DNA from: Acidobacteriota bacterium
GTDB lineage: Bacteria > Acidobacteriota > Terriglobia > Terriglobales > Acidobacteriaceae
DNA length: 46,803 nucleotides
Direction: 5' to 3'
NCBI GenBank assembly: GCA_021778315.1
Contig: JAJYCQ010000011.1
Location: 1-46,803, forward strand
Position 1 is the first letter of the stretch, and the number at the start of each line of letters is the position of its first letter. Below the pieces are notes generated by a model, which made no database searches, was not told the origin of the DNA, and saw only the letters and a list, made by a program, of their open reading frames with translations. This document shows, one piece after another, positions 38,735-46,803 of the stretch. The position numbers and the translations under genes were made by a program.

Positions 38735-39014
38735 CTTCACCAGACGCGCCGCCCGCGACCTCGACAGCCTCTATGCCTACATCCACGCAGAGGATTCAGC
38801 CGGTGCCGAACGCTGGTTTCGACGACTCGAAGAGCTCATCCGCTCACTCACAACCGCTCCGCGCAGGGGAACCGTCACCCCCGAAGACCCTTCCCACCGG
38901 CAACTCGTCTACGGCAACAAACCCCACCTCTACCGCATCCTCTACATCATCGACGATGCCTCGAAGCTCATCGTGATCCTGCAAATCCGCCACGGCAGAC
39001 GGACCCGCTCTTAG
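38718..39014 (+). CDS. Type II toxin, RelE/ParE family
   Basis: Toxin of 98 residues with the small RelE/ParE fold: YRVSFTRRAARDLDSLYAYI at the start, RWFRRLEELIRSL, and the C-terminal strand region YRILYIIDDASKLIVILQIRHGRR. The final RHGRR with Arg and His is typical of this family and of its active end. RelE members cut mRNA on the ribosome and ParE members poison gyrase; the sequence alone does not decide. The ATG at 38718 overlaps the antitoxin gene by 17 nt, so the two are co-translated with antitoxin first. Confidence 0.92.
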   Translation: MPYRVSFTRRAARDLDSLYAYIHAEDSAGAERWFRRLEELIRSLTTAPRRGTVTPEDPSHRQLVYGNKPHLYRILYIIDDASKLIVILQIRHGRRTRS

Positions 39015-39027
39015 CTCCACCACCGCC

Positions 39028-40560
39028 CTAAATAACCCCATCCCACAACTGCAGCTCGGCCTCCATCGGCCGCTCCTCCACCTTGCTCACCACATCCAGC
39101 ACCATGGTCTCCCTCCCCTCCAGCGAGTACTCCGGCCACACCGGCAACCCCTCCGCCCCCGGAGCCTCGCCCTTGATAAACGCCACCCACGCAGCATGAA
39201 CCGGCCTCGCCAACTCCGCCTCCTCCGCAGCATTGGCGATCTTCGAATTCGGCTTATCCCAAACCAGCCCCAAATCCTCTCCGTGATACGCATCGCCCTT
39301 GTACCGTCCGCTCGCAGGGGCAAAATCCAGCCGGTACATCCACGCCTTCCCTCCACCCTTCACCTGCGCCTCGGCCACCCGCACCGACGGCACCCAATAC
39401 TCCTCCGCCGTCGCAGCCCGTATCCGCAACTGCTCCTCGTTCATTTCGGGATAAAGCTCCCTGTACTTCGCGAACACCGCATCGAACTTCGCCAGCGAAG
39501 TATTCCCTAAATCTCCAGCCTTCGGATCATGCTCCGGATGAGGTCCGATGAACATCGCACTCTCCTCGCGATTCGTACCAATCAGCAGCCGCGTTCCGCG
39601 CGTCGAACCCGCCGCAATCGTCTCCACCGGCAACCTCGGCAGCAGCCCTCCATCCACCTCCGGCCGCAGAGGAAAATGCAGCGGCCACTGATCCATAAAC
39701 TTCACCTGCGCCGCAATCAACTCCTCCACAGGAGCCGTCTTCAACCCCACCACACTCTTCCCCCAAACCTCTCCAAACCCCTTCGCCACAGCCTCCGCAT
39801 TACTCTTCGACAATACCCGCTCCGCCCCACCGCTCTCCGAAATCATCTGCGCAAACAACCCCTGCGCCTCCGGCACGCCCATCAGGATATCCGTCAGCTT
39901 CGCTCCCGCCGACTCACCCCCCACCGTCACCCGCTTCGCATCCCCGCCAAACGCCGCAATATTCTCCTGCACCCACTCCAGCGAGCAGATCAGATCCCGC
40001 AGCGCATTATTCCCCGACCCTGCATACTCCTTGCCCAGCAGAGGCCCCATATCCATAAACCCCAGCACCCCCAGCCGATAAGCCACCGTCACCACAATCA
40101 CGCCAGCCTTCGCAAACTCCGTCCCATCGAAGAGCGGAGCAAACGATTCTCCCCCCGTGAACCCTCCCCCATGGATCCACACAAACACCGGCAGCCCCGC
40201 CGCATTCTCAGGCGTCCACACATTCAGATACAAGCAGTCTTCGCTCTGCGCAAACTCTCGATCCCCATCCTGCACCGCGGCCTTCGCAAACGTCGTCGCA
40301 TTGCGTTCCGCACCCCACGCCTTCACCTTCACAGGAGGCTTGAACCGCAGCCTCCCCACCGGAGCCTCCGCAAACGGCACGCCCCGGAACACCCGCACCC
40401 CCTCAATCACCTCACCCCGCAGCGCACCCAGCCGAGTCCGCACCAGCCCCGCATTCACCACCGCCGCACTCTGCGCCCACACTCCACGCCCACCCACAGC
40501 TACCGCCGCAGCCGAAGCCCCCGCCACAAACTCTCTCCGCGTCCACTCTCGTTTCGTCAT
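39028..40560 (-). CDS. Type-B carboxylesterase, Tat-exported
   Basis: Serine ester hydrolase of 510 residues in the carboxylesterase/para-nitrobenzyl-esterase family. The N-terminus TRREFVAGASAAAVAVGG is a twin-arginine signal, with cleavage near VWAQ (30). Family motifs are FRGVPFAEAPVG (58 onward), EDCLYLNVWTP (107 onward), oxyanion loop HGGGF (130 onward), and the nucleophile GESAG (S217). The acid is probably the Glu in NREESAMF; the His is in AYHGEDLGLVW. The core is complete and the length is normal, so it should be active on esters in the periplasm or outside. It is convergent with the toxin gene, leaving 13 nt between stops. Confidence 0.94.
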   Translation of the reverse strand: MTKREWTRREFVAGASAAAVAVGGRGVWAQSAAVVNAGLVRTRLGALRGEVIEGVRVFRGVPFAEAPVGRLRFKPPVKVKAWGAERNATTFAKAAVQDGDREFAQSEDCLYLNVWTPENAAGLPVFVWIHGGGFTGGESFAPLFDGTEFAKAGVIVVTVAYRLGVLGFMDMGPLLGKEYAGSGNNALRDLICSLEWVQENIAAFGGDAKRVTVGGESAGAKLTDILMGVPEAQGLFAQMISESGGAERVLSKSNAEAVAKGFGEVWGKSVVGLKTAPVEELIAAQVKFMDQWPLHFPLRPEVDGGLLPRLPVETIAAGSTRGTRLLIGTNREESAMFIGPHPEHDPKAGDLGNTSLAKFDAVFAKYRELYPEMNEEQLRIRAATAEEYWVPSVRVAEAQVKGGGKAWMYRLDFAPASGRYKGDAYHGEDLGLVWDKPNSKIANAAEEAELARPVHAAWVAFIKGEAPGAEGLPVWPEYSLEGRETMVLDVVSKVEERPMEAELQLWDGVI

Positions 40561-40581
40561 TCCGCCATTCTAGCTGCGAAT

Positions 40582-41376
40582 CTATCTCCCCATCTCATGC
40601 CGATGATGTCTCTTCGCCACATAGTGCCCCACCAGCCATCCTGCAGCGCTTCCCACCAGCACGTCCGTCGGAAAGTGTTCCTGCCCCAGCACCCTGGTCA
40701 GGCTCACTCCCGTCGCCAACGTATACACTCCCGCCCGCACCCACGGCGACTTATACTCTTCCGTAATCACCGCCGCCTCCGACCACGCCAGCGTCGCATG
40801 CGACGACGGGAACGACGAGTCCCATCCCGCCGCGCTTTGCCAGAACAATCCTCGTGAATGATCCAGCGCCGGCCGCTCTCTCCAGAACACCAGCTTCAAT
40901 CCCTGCTCCACCGCCACCCCATCCGCCAGCGCCTCCGCCCCCAGCAGCCCCGTCTCCCGAGCCTTCTCGTTGTGCTCAAAATGTCCCAGTCCAAACATCA
41001 CCACCGGAGTCGCAATGAACCCCCCAATCAGCGAGTTCGACACATTCACATTCGCGCTATTGAATCCCGGATCCTGCGACACCACCGTACTCATCGTATG
41101 GTGGTCCGTCGCCAGCCCCACGCCCACTCCCGCCGCCAGCGGAGCCAGCCAAATCAAATCCTTCGTCCGAATCCGCGCCGGGCTCGTCCAAATCCCCTTC
41201 TGATCATGCAGCACAGCCATCGGCAGCCCGCGCACCGTCACATCCTCATTCGACGCCACCTGCGGCGTCGGAGCATTCGGCAGCGCCCCATCCCCCGCGC
41301 CCCTCTGCGCCGCCATCGCTCCGCAGCCCATCAACCCAACGCCAACACTCACCACCAGCCCGAATAATCTCTTCAC
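40582..41376 (-). CDS. PAP2-superfamily membrane phosphatase
   Basis: Membrane-associated lipid-phosphatase-like protein of 264 residues. The three PAP2 motifs are present: K161-x6-R168-P169 (KLVFWRERP), P190-SSH193 (usual PSGH, here Ser for Gly) and R228 with H234 and D238 (TRVLGQEHFPTD). Candidate substrates are undecaprenyl pyrophosphate or phosphatidic acid. The N-terminus is a signal or anchor (KRLFGLVVSVGVGL); LMGC at 15-18 is only a poor lipobox. GTG 41376 was preferred over an upstream ATG (41415) because AAGGA precedes it at 6 nt and the signal begins at once. It lies 21 nt downstream of the esterase start on the same strand, so they may be co-transcribed. Confidence 0.88.
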   Translation of the reverse strand: MKRLFGLVVSVGVGLMGCGAMAAQRGAGDGALPNAPTPQVASNEDVTVRGLPMAVLHDQKGIWTSPARIRTKDLIWLAPLAAGVGVGLATDHHTMSTVVSQDPGFNSANVNVSNSLIGGFIATPVVMFGLGHFEHNEKARETGLLGAEALADGVAVEQGLKLVFWRERPALDHSRGLFWQSAAGWDSSFPSSHATLAWSEAAVITEEYKSPWVRAGVYTLATGVSLTRVLGQEHFPTDVLVGSAAGWLVGHYVAKRHHRHEMGR

Positions 41377-41618
41377 GTTGCATCCTTGATGCCTCTTTGA
41401 ATCTGACTTTGCCATTCTATCGTTGCCCGTATGCCCTTCAATCCCAGGACAAAGGACGTGCAACATCAAACGGCATCTTTCCTTGGATGCAGCCAATCCC
41501 TCATCTCCCGTCCCATGTTCACAAATCCTTCTGTTTTTAAATGCACCGCATCGTTCAACGCACAACAAATCCTCCACCCCGCTCAACCAAAGCGCGCACC
41601 AGTTCTACACTGGTACAG

Positions 41619-42293
41619 ATGCCGCACTCCACCGATCTCCAGGCCAGGCTCGACAACATCACCACCCAGACCCGCGCCCTCGTCCAGCCCGACCGCCTCG
41701 CCATCACCGACAATGCCGTCCACCAGCTCTTCTCCACCGGAATCGAAGACCGCATCCTCCCCATCGGATCCCCGGCCCCCGCCTTCTCACTCCCCGACTC
41801 CATCAGCGGCAAACTCATCCGCTCCTCCGACCTCCTCGGCGTCGGCCCCCTCATCATCAACTTCTTCCGTGGCCGCTGGTGCCCCTACTGCATGACCGAG
41901 CTCGAAGCCTGGCAGTCTGCGTTCCCCGCCGTCCGAGACCGCGGCGCCCTGCTCGTCGCCATCTCCCCTCAACTCCCTCGCCAGAACGACTTCACCGTTC
42001 AGCACCACGACCTCACCTTCCCCGTCCTCTCCGACGCCGGCTCCCATCTCGCCGACGCCTTCGGCATCACCTACACCGTCCCCGAACCCCTCCGCCTCCA
42101 CTACCGCTCCATCCTCGTCAACATCCCCTTCATCAACGGCGACGACACCTGGCGCCTCCCCCTCCCCGCCACCTTCGTCATCCAGCCCACTCGCGACGCC
42201 GCAGGTCACATCTCCGGCCGCATCCTCTTCGCCGAAGCCCACGCCGACCACCGCGTCCGCCCCGACCCCCGCGACGTCCTCGCCTCCCTCTAA
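41619..42293 (+). CDS. Peroxiredoxin-like (AhpC/TSA) protein with CXXC
   Basis: Cytoplasmic thioredoxin-fold protein of 224 residues. A ~45-residue helical N-terminal segment (LQARLDNITTQTRAL) is followed by the redoxin domain with GSPAPAFSLPD (50-60) and the active site FFRGRWCPYCMTEL, where C88 and C91 form a CPYC pair. The C-terminal half carries the usual HHDLTFPVLSDAG and LPLPATFVIQP strings. The RWCPYC motif belongs to a branch of AhpC/TSA-like proteins that probably reduces peroxides, but the electron donor is unknown. The ATG at 41619 has a weak ribosome site; a longer frame begins at 41541 with no coding character. It diverges from the PAP2 gene with ~240 bp between. Confidence 0.88.
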   Translation: MPHSTDLQARLDNITTQTRALVQPDRLAITDNAVHQLFSTGIEDRILPIGSPAPAFSLPDSISGKLIRSSDLLGVGPLIINFFRGRWCPYCMTELEAWQSAFPAVRDRGALLVAISPQLPRQNDFTVQHHDLTFPVLSDAGSHLADAFGITYTVPEPLRLHYRSILVNIPFINGDDTWRLPLPATFVIQPTRDAAGHISGRILFAEAHADHRVRPDPRDVLASL

Positions 42294-42640
42294 ACACTCC
42301 GTCCCGCCACTCCTTCACGAACGCGCGACCAACTCAACGACGAAATCCCCGCACACCCCCTCTCGTTGAAGCGGCAGGACTTCAGTCCCTCGGCAAATCT
42401 ACCCACGACACCCCGCTTCAGCCGCCGAGGGAATACCGAAGCCTGCCTCCGAGCTTCCCCACCACGAATCAAGTTACTTTCCGAAACTATAGTTCCGAAT
42501 AAGCGCAACCCACGTATTACCAACGTTATAGCCGACAGTATTTTTTCGACCTACTCCAAAACTCCCGTTGACACGGCTCGATTTAGGACCAAAAATAGCT
42601 TTTCCCATTTGTTTTGGAATGCTTCACTTTGTCGAAGGTT
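42294..42640. other. Gene-free stretch with decayed palindromes
   Basis: No gene is visible. It holds a worn paired palindrome related to the one at 35281-35334 (GGACT-TC-AGTCC at ~42374-42385 and a CCGCTTCAGCCG at ~42415), a perfect AACTATAGTT at 42485-42494, and AT-richer sequence before the next gene that probably carries its promoter. Confidence 0.5.
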
Positions 42641-45541
42641 ATGACTATCCTCCCATTACTCGTTACACCCATTGCAGGACTTACTGCGTCTAATCGCGAC
42701 GCGTGCCCAGGGCCCCTCACCTCACCTTCCAGCTCTCAAAGCGCAGCACCTCACCGCTCGCTTCGAACCCCATTCCTCCCTCCCACTCCCAGCCTCGTCC
42801 TCCTGCTTCTGCTTCTCCTGCCCGCGGCAGCCCTCAGCCAAAGCGTAACGACGCAGCAATACACCAACGCGCGCATCGGGATCCAAAGCCAGGAGACCCT
42901 CCTCACTCCCTCGAACGTCAGCGTCTCCTCCTTCGGCAAGCTCTTCAGCCTTCCCGTCGCCGGCCACGTCTACGCGCAGCCTCTCTACGTCCCCGCCCTC
43001 ACCCTGCCCGACAACACCGTCCACAACGTCCTCTTCGTCGCCACCGAGCAGGACTGCGTCTACGCCTTCGACGCCGACGGCCACAACCCCGAGCAAGGCT
43101 ACCTCTGGCGTGTCTCCCTTCTCGGTGCCAACGAGACCTGGGTCTCCTACCAGGACGTCAACGTCGGTGACATCTACCCCGACATCGGCATCACCGGAAC
43201 CCCTGTCATCGACCCCTCCACCCTCACCCTCTACGTCGTCGCCAAGTCCAAAATCCAGTCCGGAACCCCTCAGTTCTTCCAGCGTCTCCACGCCCTCAGC
43301 CTCCTCGACGGCTCCGAGAAACTCAACGGCCCCACCCTCATCCAGGCTTCCGCTCCCGGAACCGGTGACGGAGGAACCACCATCTCCTTCAATCCTCTCC
43401 TCAACAACCAGCGAGCCGGCCTGCTGCTCGCCGCCACTCCCCACGGTCCCTCGCACTTCTCCGTCTTCATCTCCTGGGCCTCCCACGGAGACCTCGGCCA
43501 CTACCACGGCTGGGTCATCAGCTACAACGCCTCCAACATCACCCAGCAAACCGGAGTCTGGTCCGACAGCCCCAACGGCTCCCAGGGAGGAATCTGGCTC
43601 GCCGGAGGAGCTCTCTCCTCCGACGACCAGGGCAACATCTTCCTCGCCGCCGGCAACGGCACCTTCGACGCCAACACCGGCGGCTCCGACTACGGCGACA
43701 GCGCCGTCTCCCTCTCCCTCACCGGCTCCACCCTCGCTCCCTCCAGCTACTTCACCCCCGCCGATCAAAGCGTCCTCGCCGCCGCCGACACCGACATGGG
43801 CATCAGCTCCAACCTCATCCTTCCCACCCAATCCGGCCCCATCCCGCACCTCACCCTCACCGCCGACAAATCCGGAACCCTCTACCTCCTCAACCGCGAC
43901 AACCTCGGTGGCTACACCCCCACCAACAACACCTCCGTCCAGACCTTCTACATCGGCAACACCCTCCGCACCAGCATGACCTTCTTCAACAACACCCTCT
44001 ATCTCGCCGGAGAAGGTGGCCCCCTCACCGCCTGGCCCCTCAATCCCTCCACCGAGCAGTTCCCCGCCGCTCCCAGCACCTCCACCACCCTCTCCTTCGG
44101 CTGCTCCGACTGCGGTGGAGGAGGCTCCACCCCCGTCATCTCCGCCAACGGCACCTCCAACGCCATCCTCTGGGCACTCGACACCAGCGCCCGCGAGAAC
44201 GGCCCCGCCATCCTCCACGCCTACGATCCTGCCAATCTCCAGAGCGAGTTCTACAACAGCTCCCAGGCTCCCAACAACCGCGACACCGCCGCCGTCGCCA
44301 TCAAGTTCTCCGCTCCCGTCGTCGCCAACGGCCACGTCTACGTCGCCGGAGTCAACGCCGTCACGGCCTACGGACAACTCACCTCCTATCCCACCGTGGC
44401 CATCAACCCCACTCCCGCCACCATCCCCTCCGGCTCCTCCTCCACCCTCAACGTCACCACCACGGCCACCACCCAGCTCACCCTCTCCGGCTCCGACGGC
44501 ACCACCTACACCCTGCCCCCCGCCGGAGGCACCCAGACCGTCTCTCCCACCGTCACCACCACCTACACCGCCACCGCCGTCGGCACCACCAAGGTCTCGA
44601 ACGCCACCACCGTCACCGTGACGTCCCCCGGAGGCTGCATCCCCTCCACGCCCGGAGCCCTCATCTGCGCTCCTACTCCGCAGGCCACGCCCAGCTCTCC
44701 CGTCACCATCACCGCCGGAGCCACAGCCTCCAGCGGCTACCTCGCAGCTCTCCGCGTCTACATCGACAACGTAGCCGCCCTCACAGTCAACAATCCCTCC
44801 GCCACCAAATCCTTCCAGTTCAGCCAGGCCCTCCCCGCCACTCCCGGAGCCCACTACCTCGTCCTCGTCGGCTACATGACCACCGGAGGAACCATCCTCG
44901 CCAGCGAAAACTTTACCGTCGCCTCCGCCGCCGCGACCACACCCCTCTGCATGCCCGCTGCCGCGGGAGCCCTCATCTGCTCTCCCTCGCCGACGGCATC
45001 CACCACCTCACCCCTTACCCTCACCGCAGCGGCCACCGCCGGCAGCGGCAACCTCGCCGCCATCCGCGCCTACATCGACAACGTACCCGCCCTCACCGTC
45101 AACAACCCCTCCGCCACCAAATCCTTCGTCATCAGTCAGCCCGTCACCGCAGCTCCCGGAACCCACAGCCTCGTCATCGTCGGCTACCAGAGCACCGGAG
45201 GAGCCGTCCTCGCCAGCGAAAACTTCACCGTCGCCGGAACCTCCACCACCTGTCTCCCCAGCTCCCCCGGAGCCATCTTCTGCTCCCCCGGCAGCAACGC
45301 AACCGTCTCCTCCCCGGTCACTATCTTCGCCGGTGCCACCGCCGCCTCCGGCTCCCTCGCGGCCATTCGCATCTACGTCGATAACGTAGCCCAGACCCTC
45401 ATCAACAATCCCCAGGCCACGCCCTCCCTCACCATCAACCAGCCCCTGACCCTGCCCAGCGGGACCCACTACGTCGTCCTCGTCGGATACCCCAGCACCG
45501 GAGGCTCCGTCAGCGCCGCCGAAACCATCACCATACAGTAA
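42641..45541 (+). CDS. Exported beta-propeller protein with three Ig-like repeats
   Basis: Predicted 966-residue secreted protein. Residues ~80-590 form a quinoprotein-type (PQQ-like) beta-propeller with blades such as YVPALTLPDNTVHNVLFVAT, HVYAQPLYV, GTLYLLNRDNLGGYTPTN and NGHVYVAGVNAVTAYG. A short Thr/Ser-rich linker domain follows (~595-660). Three Ig-like repeats of ~100 residues start near 664, 768 and 870, each opening with a Cys pair (CIPSTPGALIC) and containing IDNVAALTVNNPSATKSF. No PQQ ligands can be assigned, so enzyme activity is uncertain. The start at 42641 has GAAGG 2 nt upstream; the clear signal h-region (LVLLLLLLLPAAALSQ) begins only near residue 52, so the true start may be elsewhere. 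A terminator follows. Confidence 0.82.
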   Translation: MTILPLLVTPIAGLTASNRDACPGPLTSPSSSQSAAPHRSLRTPFLPPTPSLVLLLLLLLPAAALSQSVTTQQYTNARIGIQSQETLLTPSNVSVSSFGKLFSLPVAGHVYAQPLYVPALTLPDNTVHNVLFVATEQDCVYAFDADGHNPEQGYLWRVSLLGANETWVSYQDVNVGDIYPDIGITGTPVIDPSTLTLYVVAKSKIQSGTPQFFQRLHALSLLDGSEKLNGPTLIQASAPGTGDGGTTISFNPLLNNQRAGLLLAATPHGPSHFSVFISWASHGDLGHYHGWVISYNASNITQQTGVWSDSPNGSQGGIWLAGGALSSDDQGNIFLAAGNGTFDANTGGSDYGDSAVSLSLTGSTLAPSSYFTPADQSVLAAADTDMGISSNLILPTQSGPIPHLTLTADKSGTLYLLNRDNLGGYTPTNNTSVQTFYIGNTLRTSMTFFNNTLYLAGEGGPLTAWPLNPSTEQFPAAPSTSTTLSFGCSDCGGGGSTPVISANGTSNAILWALDTSARENGPAILHAYDPANLQSEFYNSSQAPNNRDTAAVAIKFSAPVVANGHVYVAGVNAVTAYGQLTSYPTVAINPTPATIPSGSSSTLNVTTTATTQLTLSGSDGTTYTLPPAGGTQTVSPTVTTTYTATAVGTTKVSNATTVTVTSPGGCIPSTPGALICAPTPQATPSSPVTITAGATASSGYLAALRVYIDNVAALTVNNPSATKSFQFSQALPATPGAHYLVLVGYMTTGGTILASENFTVASAAATTPLCMPAAAGALICSPSPTASTTSPLTLTAAATAGSGNLAAIRAYIDNVPALTVNNPSATKSFVISQPVTAAPGTHSLVIVGYQSTGGAVLASENFTVAGTSTTCLPSSPGAIFCSPGSNATVSSPVTIFAGATAASGSLAAIRIYVDNVAQTLINNPQATPSLTINQPLTLPSGTHYVVLVGYPSTGGSVSAAETITIQ

Positions 45542-45705
45542 CCGCAGCCCCCAACCCACCCCAGCCTGATGCCCCTCGTGCGGCATCAGGCCCACGCCCC
45601 AAATCCCTCCACCAAACGGTTGACCCACAACCATCCCCCCGACCGAAGCGCTGCACCCGCCCCCAGCGCTATCTTTACTTCAACAACATTAGTGTCACTC
45701 CCCCG

Positions 45706-45731
45706 GCGCCGCCACAAGCGGCGCTCTTTTT
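45706..45731 (+). terminator. Rho-independent terminator
   Basis: GCGCCGC (45706-45712) and GCGGCGC (45718-45724) form a perfect 7-bp GC stem with loop CACAA, followed at once by TCTTTTT. It is oriented to end the transcript of the beta-propeller/Ig protein gene, 165 bp after its stop. Confidence 0.9.
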
Positions 45732-45756
45732 GCCCCAACACCCCACACTCCCACCA

Positions 45757-46803
45757 CTACGCCGGCTCGCGTTCCTCTGCAGGAAGATGCACCCGCACCT
45801 CTTCGTGCGTGCGGCTATATCCCGTCACATGCCGAAGCCCCATCGCGCTGATCAGCACCAGCGCCAACACGCACACGCCATTCCATCCCCACCGCCACCA
45901 CGCCCATCCCGCCAGCGCAGACCCCGCCGCCCCACCCGCAAAGTAGACCGTCATATAAATCGTATTCAGTCGGCTGCGAACCTGCGATCCCAGCCCGAAG
46001 ATCCGCGTCTGATTGCCCACCTGCATCATCTGCTGCCCCAGGTCCAGCATCACCACCCCTGCCACCAGCGCCGCCATGTGCCACGTAGTCGACACGTGCC
46101 ACCGCTCCGTCCACCACAGCCACACGAACGACCCCGTCAGCGTCGCTCCCGCCACCGTCACCACAAACCTCGTCCCGCGTTTATCCGCCAGCCATCCCGC
46201 AAACGGAGCAATCAACGCTCCCGCAGCTCCCACCAGCCCAAACGTCCCCGCGACTCCCGGCCCCATCCCGTAGTGCGAATCCAGCAGATACGCCAGCGTC
46301 GTCCAGAAGCAGTTGAACGCCCCAAAGCTCAGCGCCCCCAGCACCGCCGCCTCGCGCAGCAGAGGCTCCGTCCGCACCAGCGTCCACAGCGACCGCATCG
46401 CCTTTCCATACGTCAGCGAATCCCGCGGCTCCATCCTCGGCATCGCGCGATACATGATCGGCACAAACGCCATATTCAACACCGCCGCCACCACAAACAC
46501 CGTCCGCCAGCCATTGAACCCCGCCAGCCATCCTGCAAAACTCCGAGCCAGCAGGATCCCCAGCAGCAGCCCTGTCATCACCGTCCCAATCGCCTTGCCC
46601 CGCTTCGCATGCGATACCAGGTCGGGAGCCATCGGCACCACCACATGCGTCACCGACGCCATCAACCCCACCAGCACACTCGCCACAATCATCCACGTCA
46701 GCCCCTGCGCCAACGCCGCCAGCAGCAGCGCCACCGACACCGCCCCATACATCCGCATCATCAGCCCGCGCCGCTCCGCCACATCCCCCAGCGGAACAAA
46801 ACA
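45757..46803 (-). CDS. MFS transporter, 5' end beyond the window
   Basis: Inner-membrane carrier of which 348 residues are visible. The reading frame is open to the window edge and the first residues read PLGDVAERRG, the loop 2-3 MFS motif A (G-x-x-x-D-x-x-x-R-R), so about two helices and the start lie outside. The remaining ~10 helices follow, with THVVVPMAPDLV, GFNGWRTVFVVAAVLN, GPGVAGTFGLVGAAGALIAPFAGWLADKRG and a charged C-terminal tail ending PAEEREPA. The arrangement resembles AraJ/YnfM-like drug or metabolite exporters, but the substrate cannot be told. It is convergent with the beta-propeller gene, separated by the terminator. Confidence 0.9.
   Translation of the reverse strand, partial: CFVPLGDVAERRGLMMRMYGAVSVALLLAALAQGLTWMIVASVLVGLMASVTHVVVPMAPDLVSHAKRGKAIGTVMTGLLLGILLARSFAGWLAGFNGWRTVFVVAAVLNMAFVPIMYRAMPRMEPRDSLTYGKAMRSLWTLVRTEPLLREAAVLGALSFGAFNCFWTTLAYLLDSHYGMGPGVAGTFGLVGAAGALIAPFAGWLADKRGTRFVVTVAGATLTGSFVWLWWTERWHVSTTWHMAALVAGVVMLDLGQQMMQVGNQTRIFGLGSQVRSRLNTIYMTVYFAGGAAGSALAGWAWWRWGWNGVCVLALVLISAMGLRHVTGYSRTHEEVRVHLPAEEREPA

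Noticed and set aside
42722..44854. 710-residue Gly/Asp/Val-rich frame antisense to the beta-propeller protein
   Set aside because: Low-complexity mirror of a GC-rich gene; no start site or family.
45592..45656. Possible further gene between the beta-propeller gene and the MFS gene
   Set aside because: No coding character; the only structure is the terminator at 45706-45731.

Overview
The window looks like a chromosomal segment of an Acidobacteriota member, probably of the Terriglobia (Edaphobacter/Granulicella/Terriglobus type). This is an inference from the mix of very long exported Ig-repeat/NHL proteins, many secreted S9, M28 and M20 peptidases, dispersed short palindromes of the GGGGCTAAAGCCCC kind, and strongly C-ended codons. 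No rRNA, tRNA or CRISPR array was seen. The first ~12 kb and a two-gene patch at 29.1-30.1 kb look less GC-rich by eye than the rest.

Layout. 0.2-4.8 kb (minus strand): a tight three-gene respiratory operon. It encodes a Cyc2-like outer-membrane porin with one c heme, a Rieske iron-sulfur protein, and a b6-type cytochrome b fused to four c-type cytochrome domains. 5.2-5.9 kb: a frameshifted IS5-type transposase relic. 6.2-12.3 kb: an 1833-residue NHL/Ig-repeat surface protein translationally coupled to a small outer-membrane beta-barrel protein. 12.6-17.7 kb (minus): a degenerate PIG-L deacetylase, a cysteine-less DsbA-like protein, glutamine-dependent NAD synthetase and a polyprenyl-phosphate sugar transferase. 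17.9-25.2 kb: an MlaF-type ATPase, MobA, an M20 dipeptidase, an exported protein, an MFS carrier and an M28 peptidase. 25.3-26.7 kb (plus): a membrane protein, an ECF sigma factor and a small membrane protein with overlapping reading frames. 26.7-28.9 kb: an S9 peptidase.

29.1-38.1 kb: a lipoprotein and an uncharacterised protein of different composition, then a protein-export and recombination cluster. This holds a 101-residue signal-peptide ORF directly upstream of secA (a SecM-like candidate), secA, a rhodanese, two coupled Xer-type tyrosine recombinases, ffh and a small ORF. 38.2-46.8 kb: a palindrome cluster, a Phd/RelE-type toxin-antitoxin pair with an operator-like element, a Tat-exported carboxylesterase, a PAP2 phosphatase, a peroxiredoxin-like protein, a large exported beta-propeller/Ig protein followed by a clear terminator, and an MFS carrier cut by the window edge.

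The most notable candidates are (1) the Cyc2-like/Rieske/cytochrome b-tetraheme operon, which could link an outer-membrane single-heme porin to the quinone pool; (2) the possible translation-arrest leader before secA; and (3) dispersed G-rich and palindromic repeats that have become in-frame coding sequence inside the xer recombinase genes.
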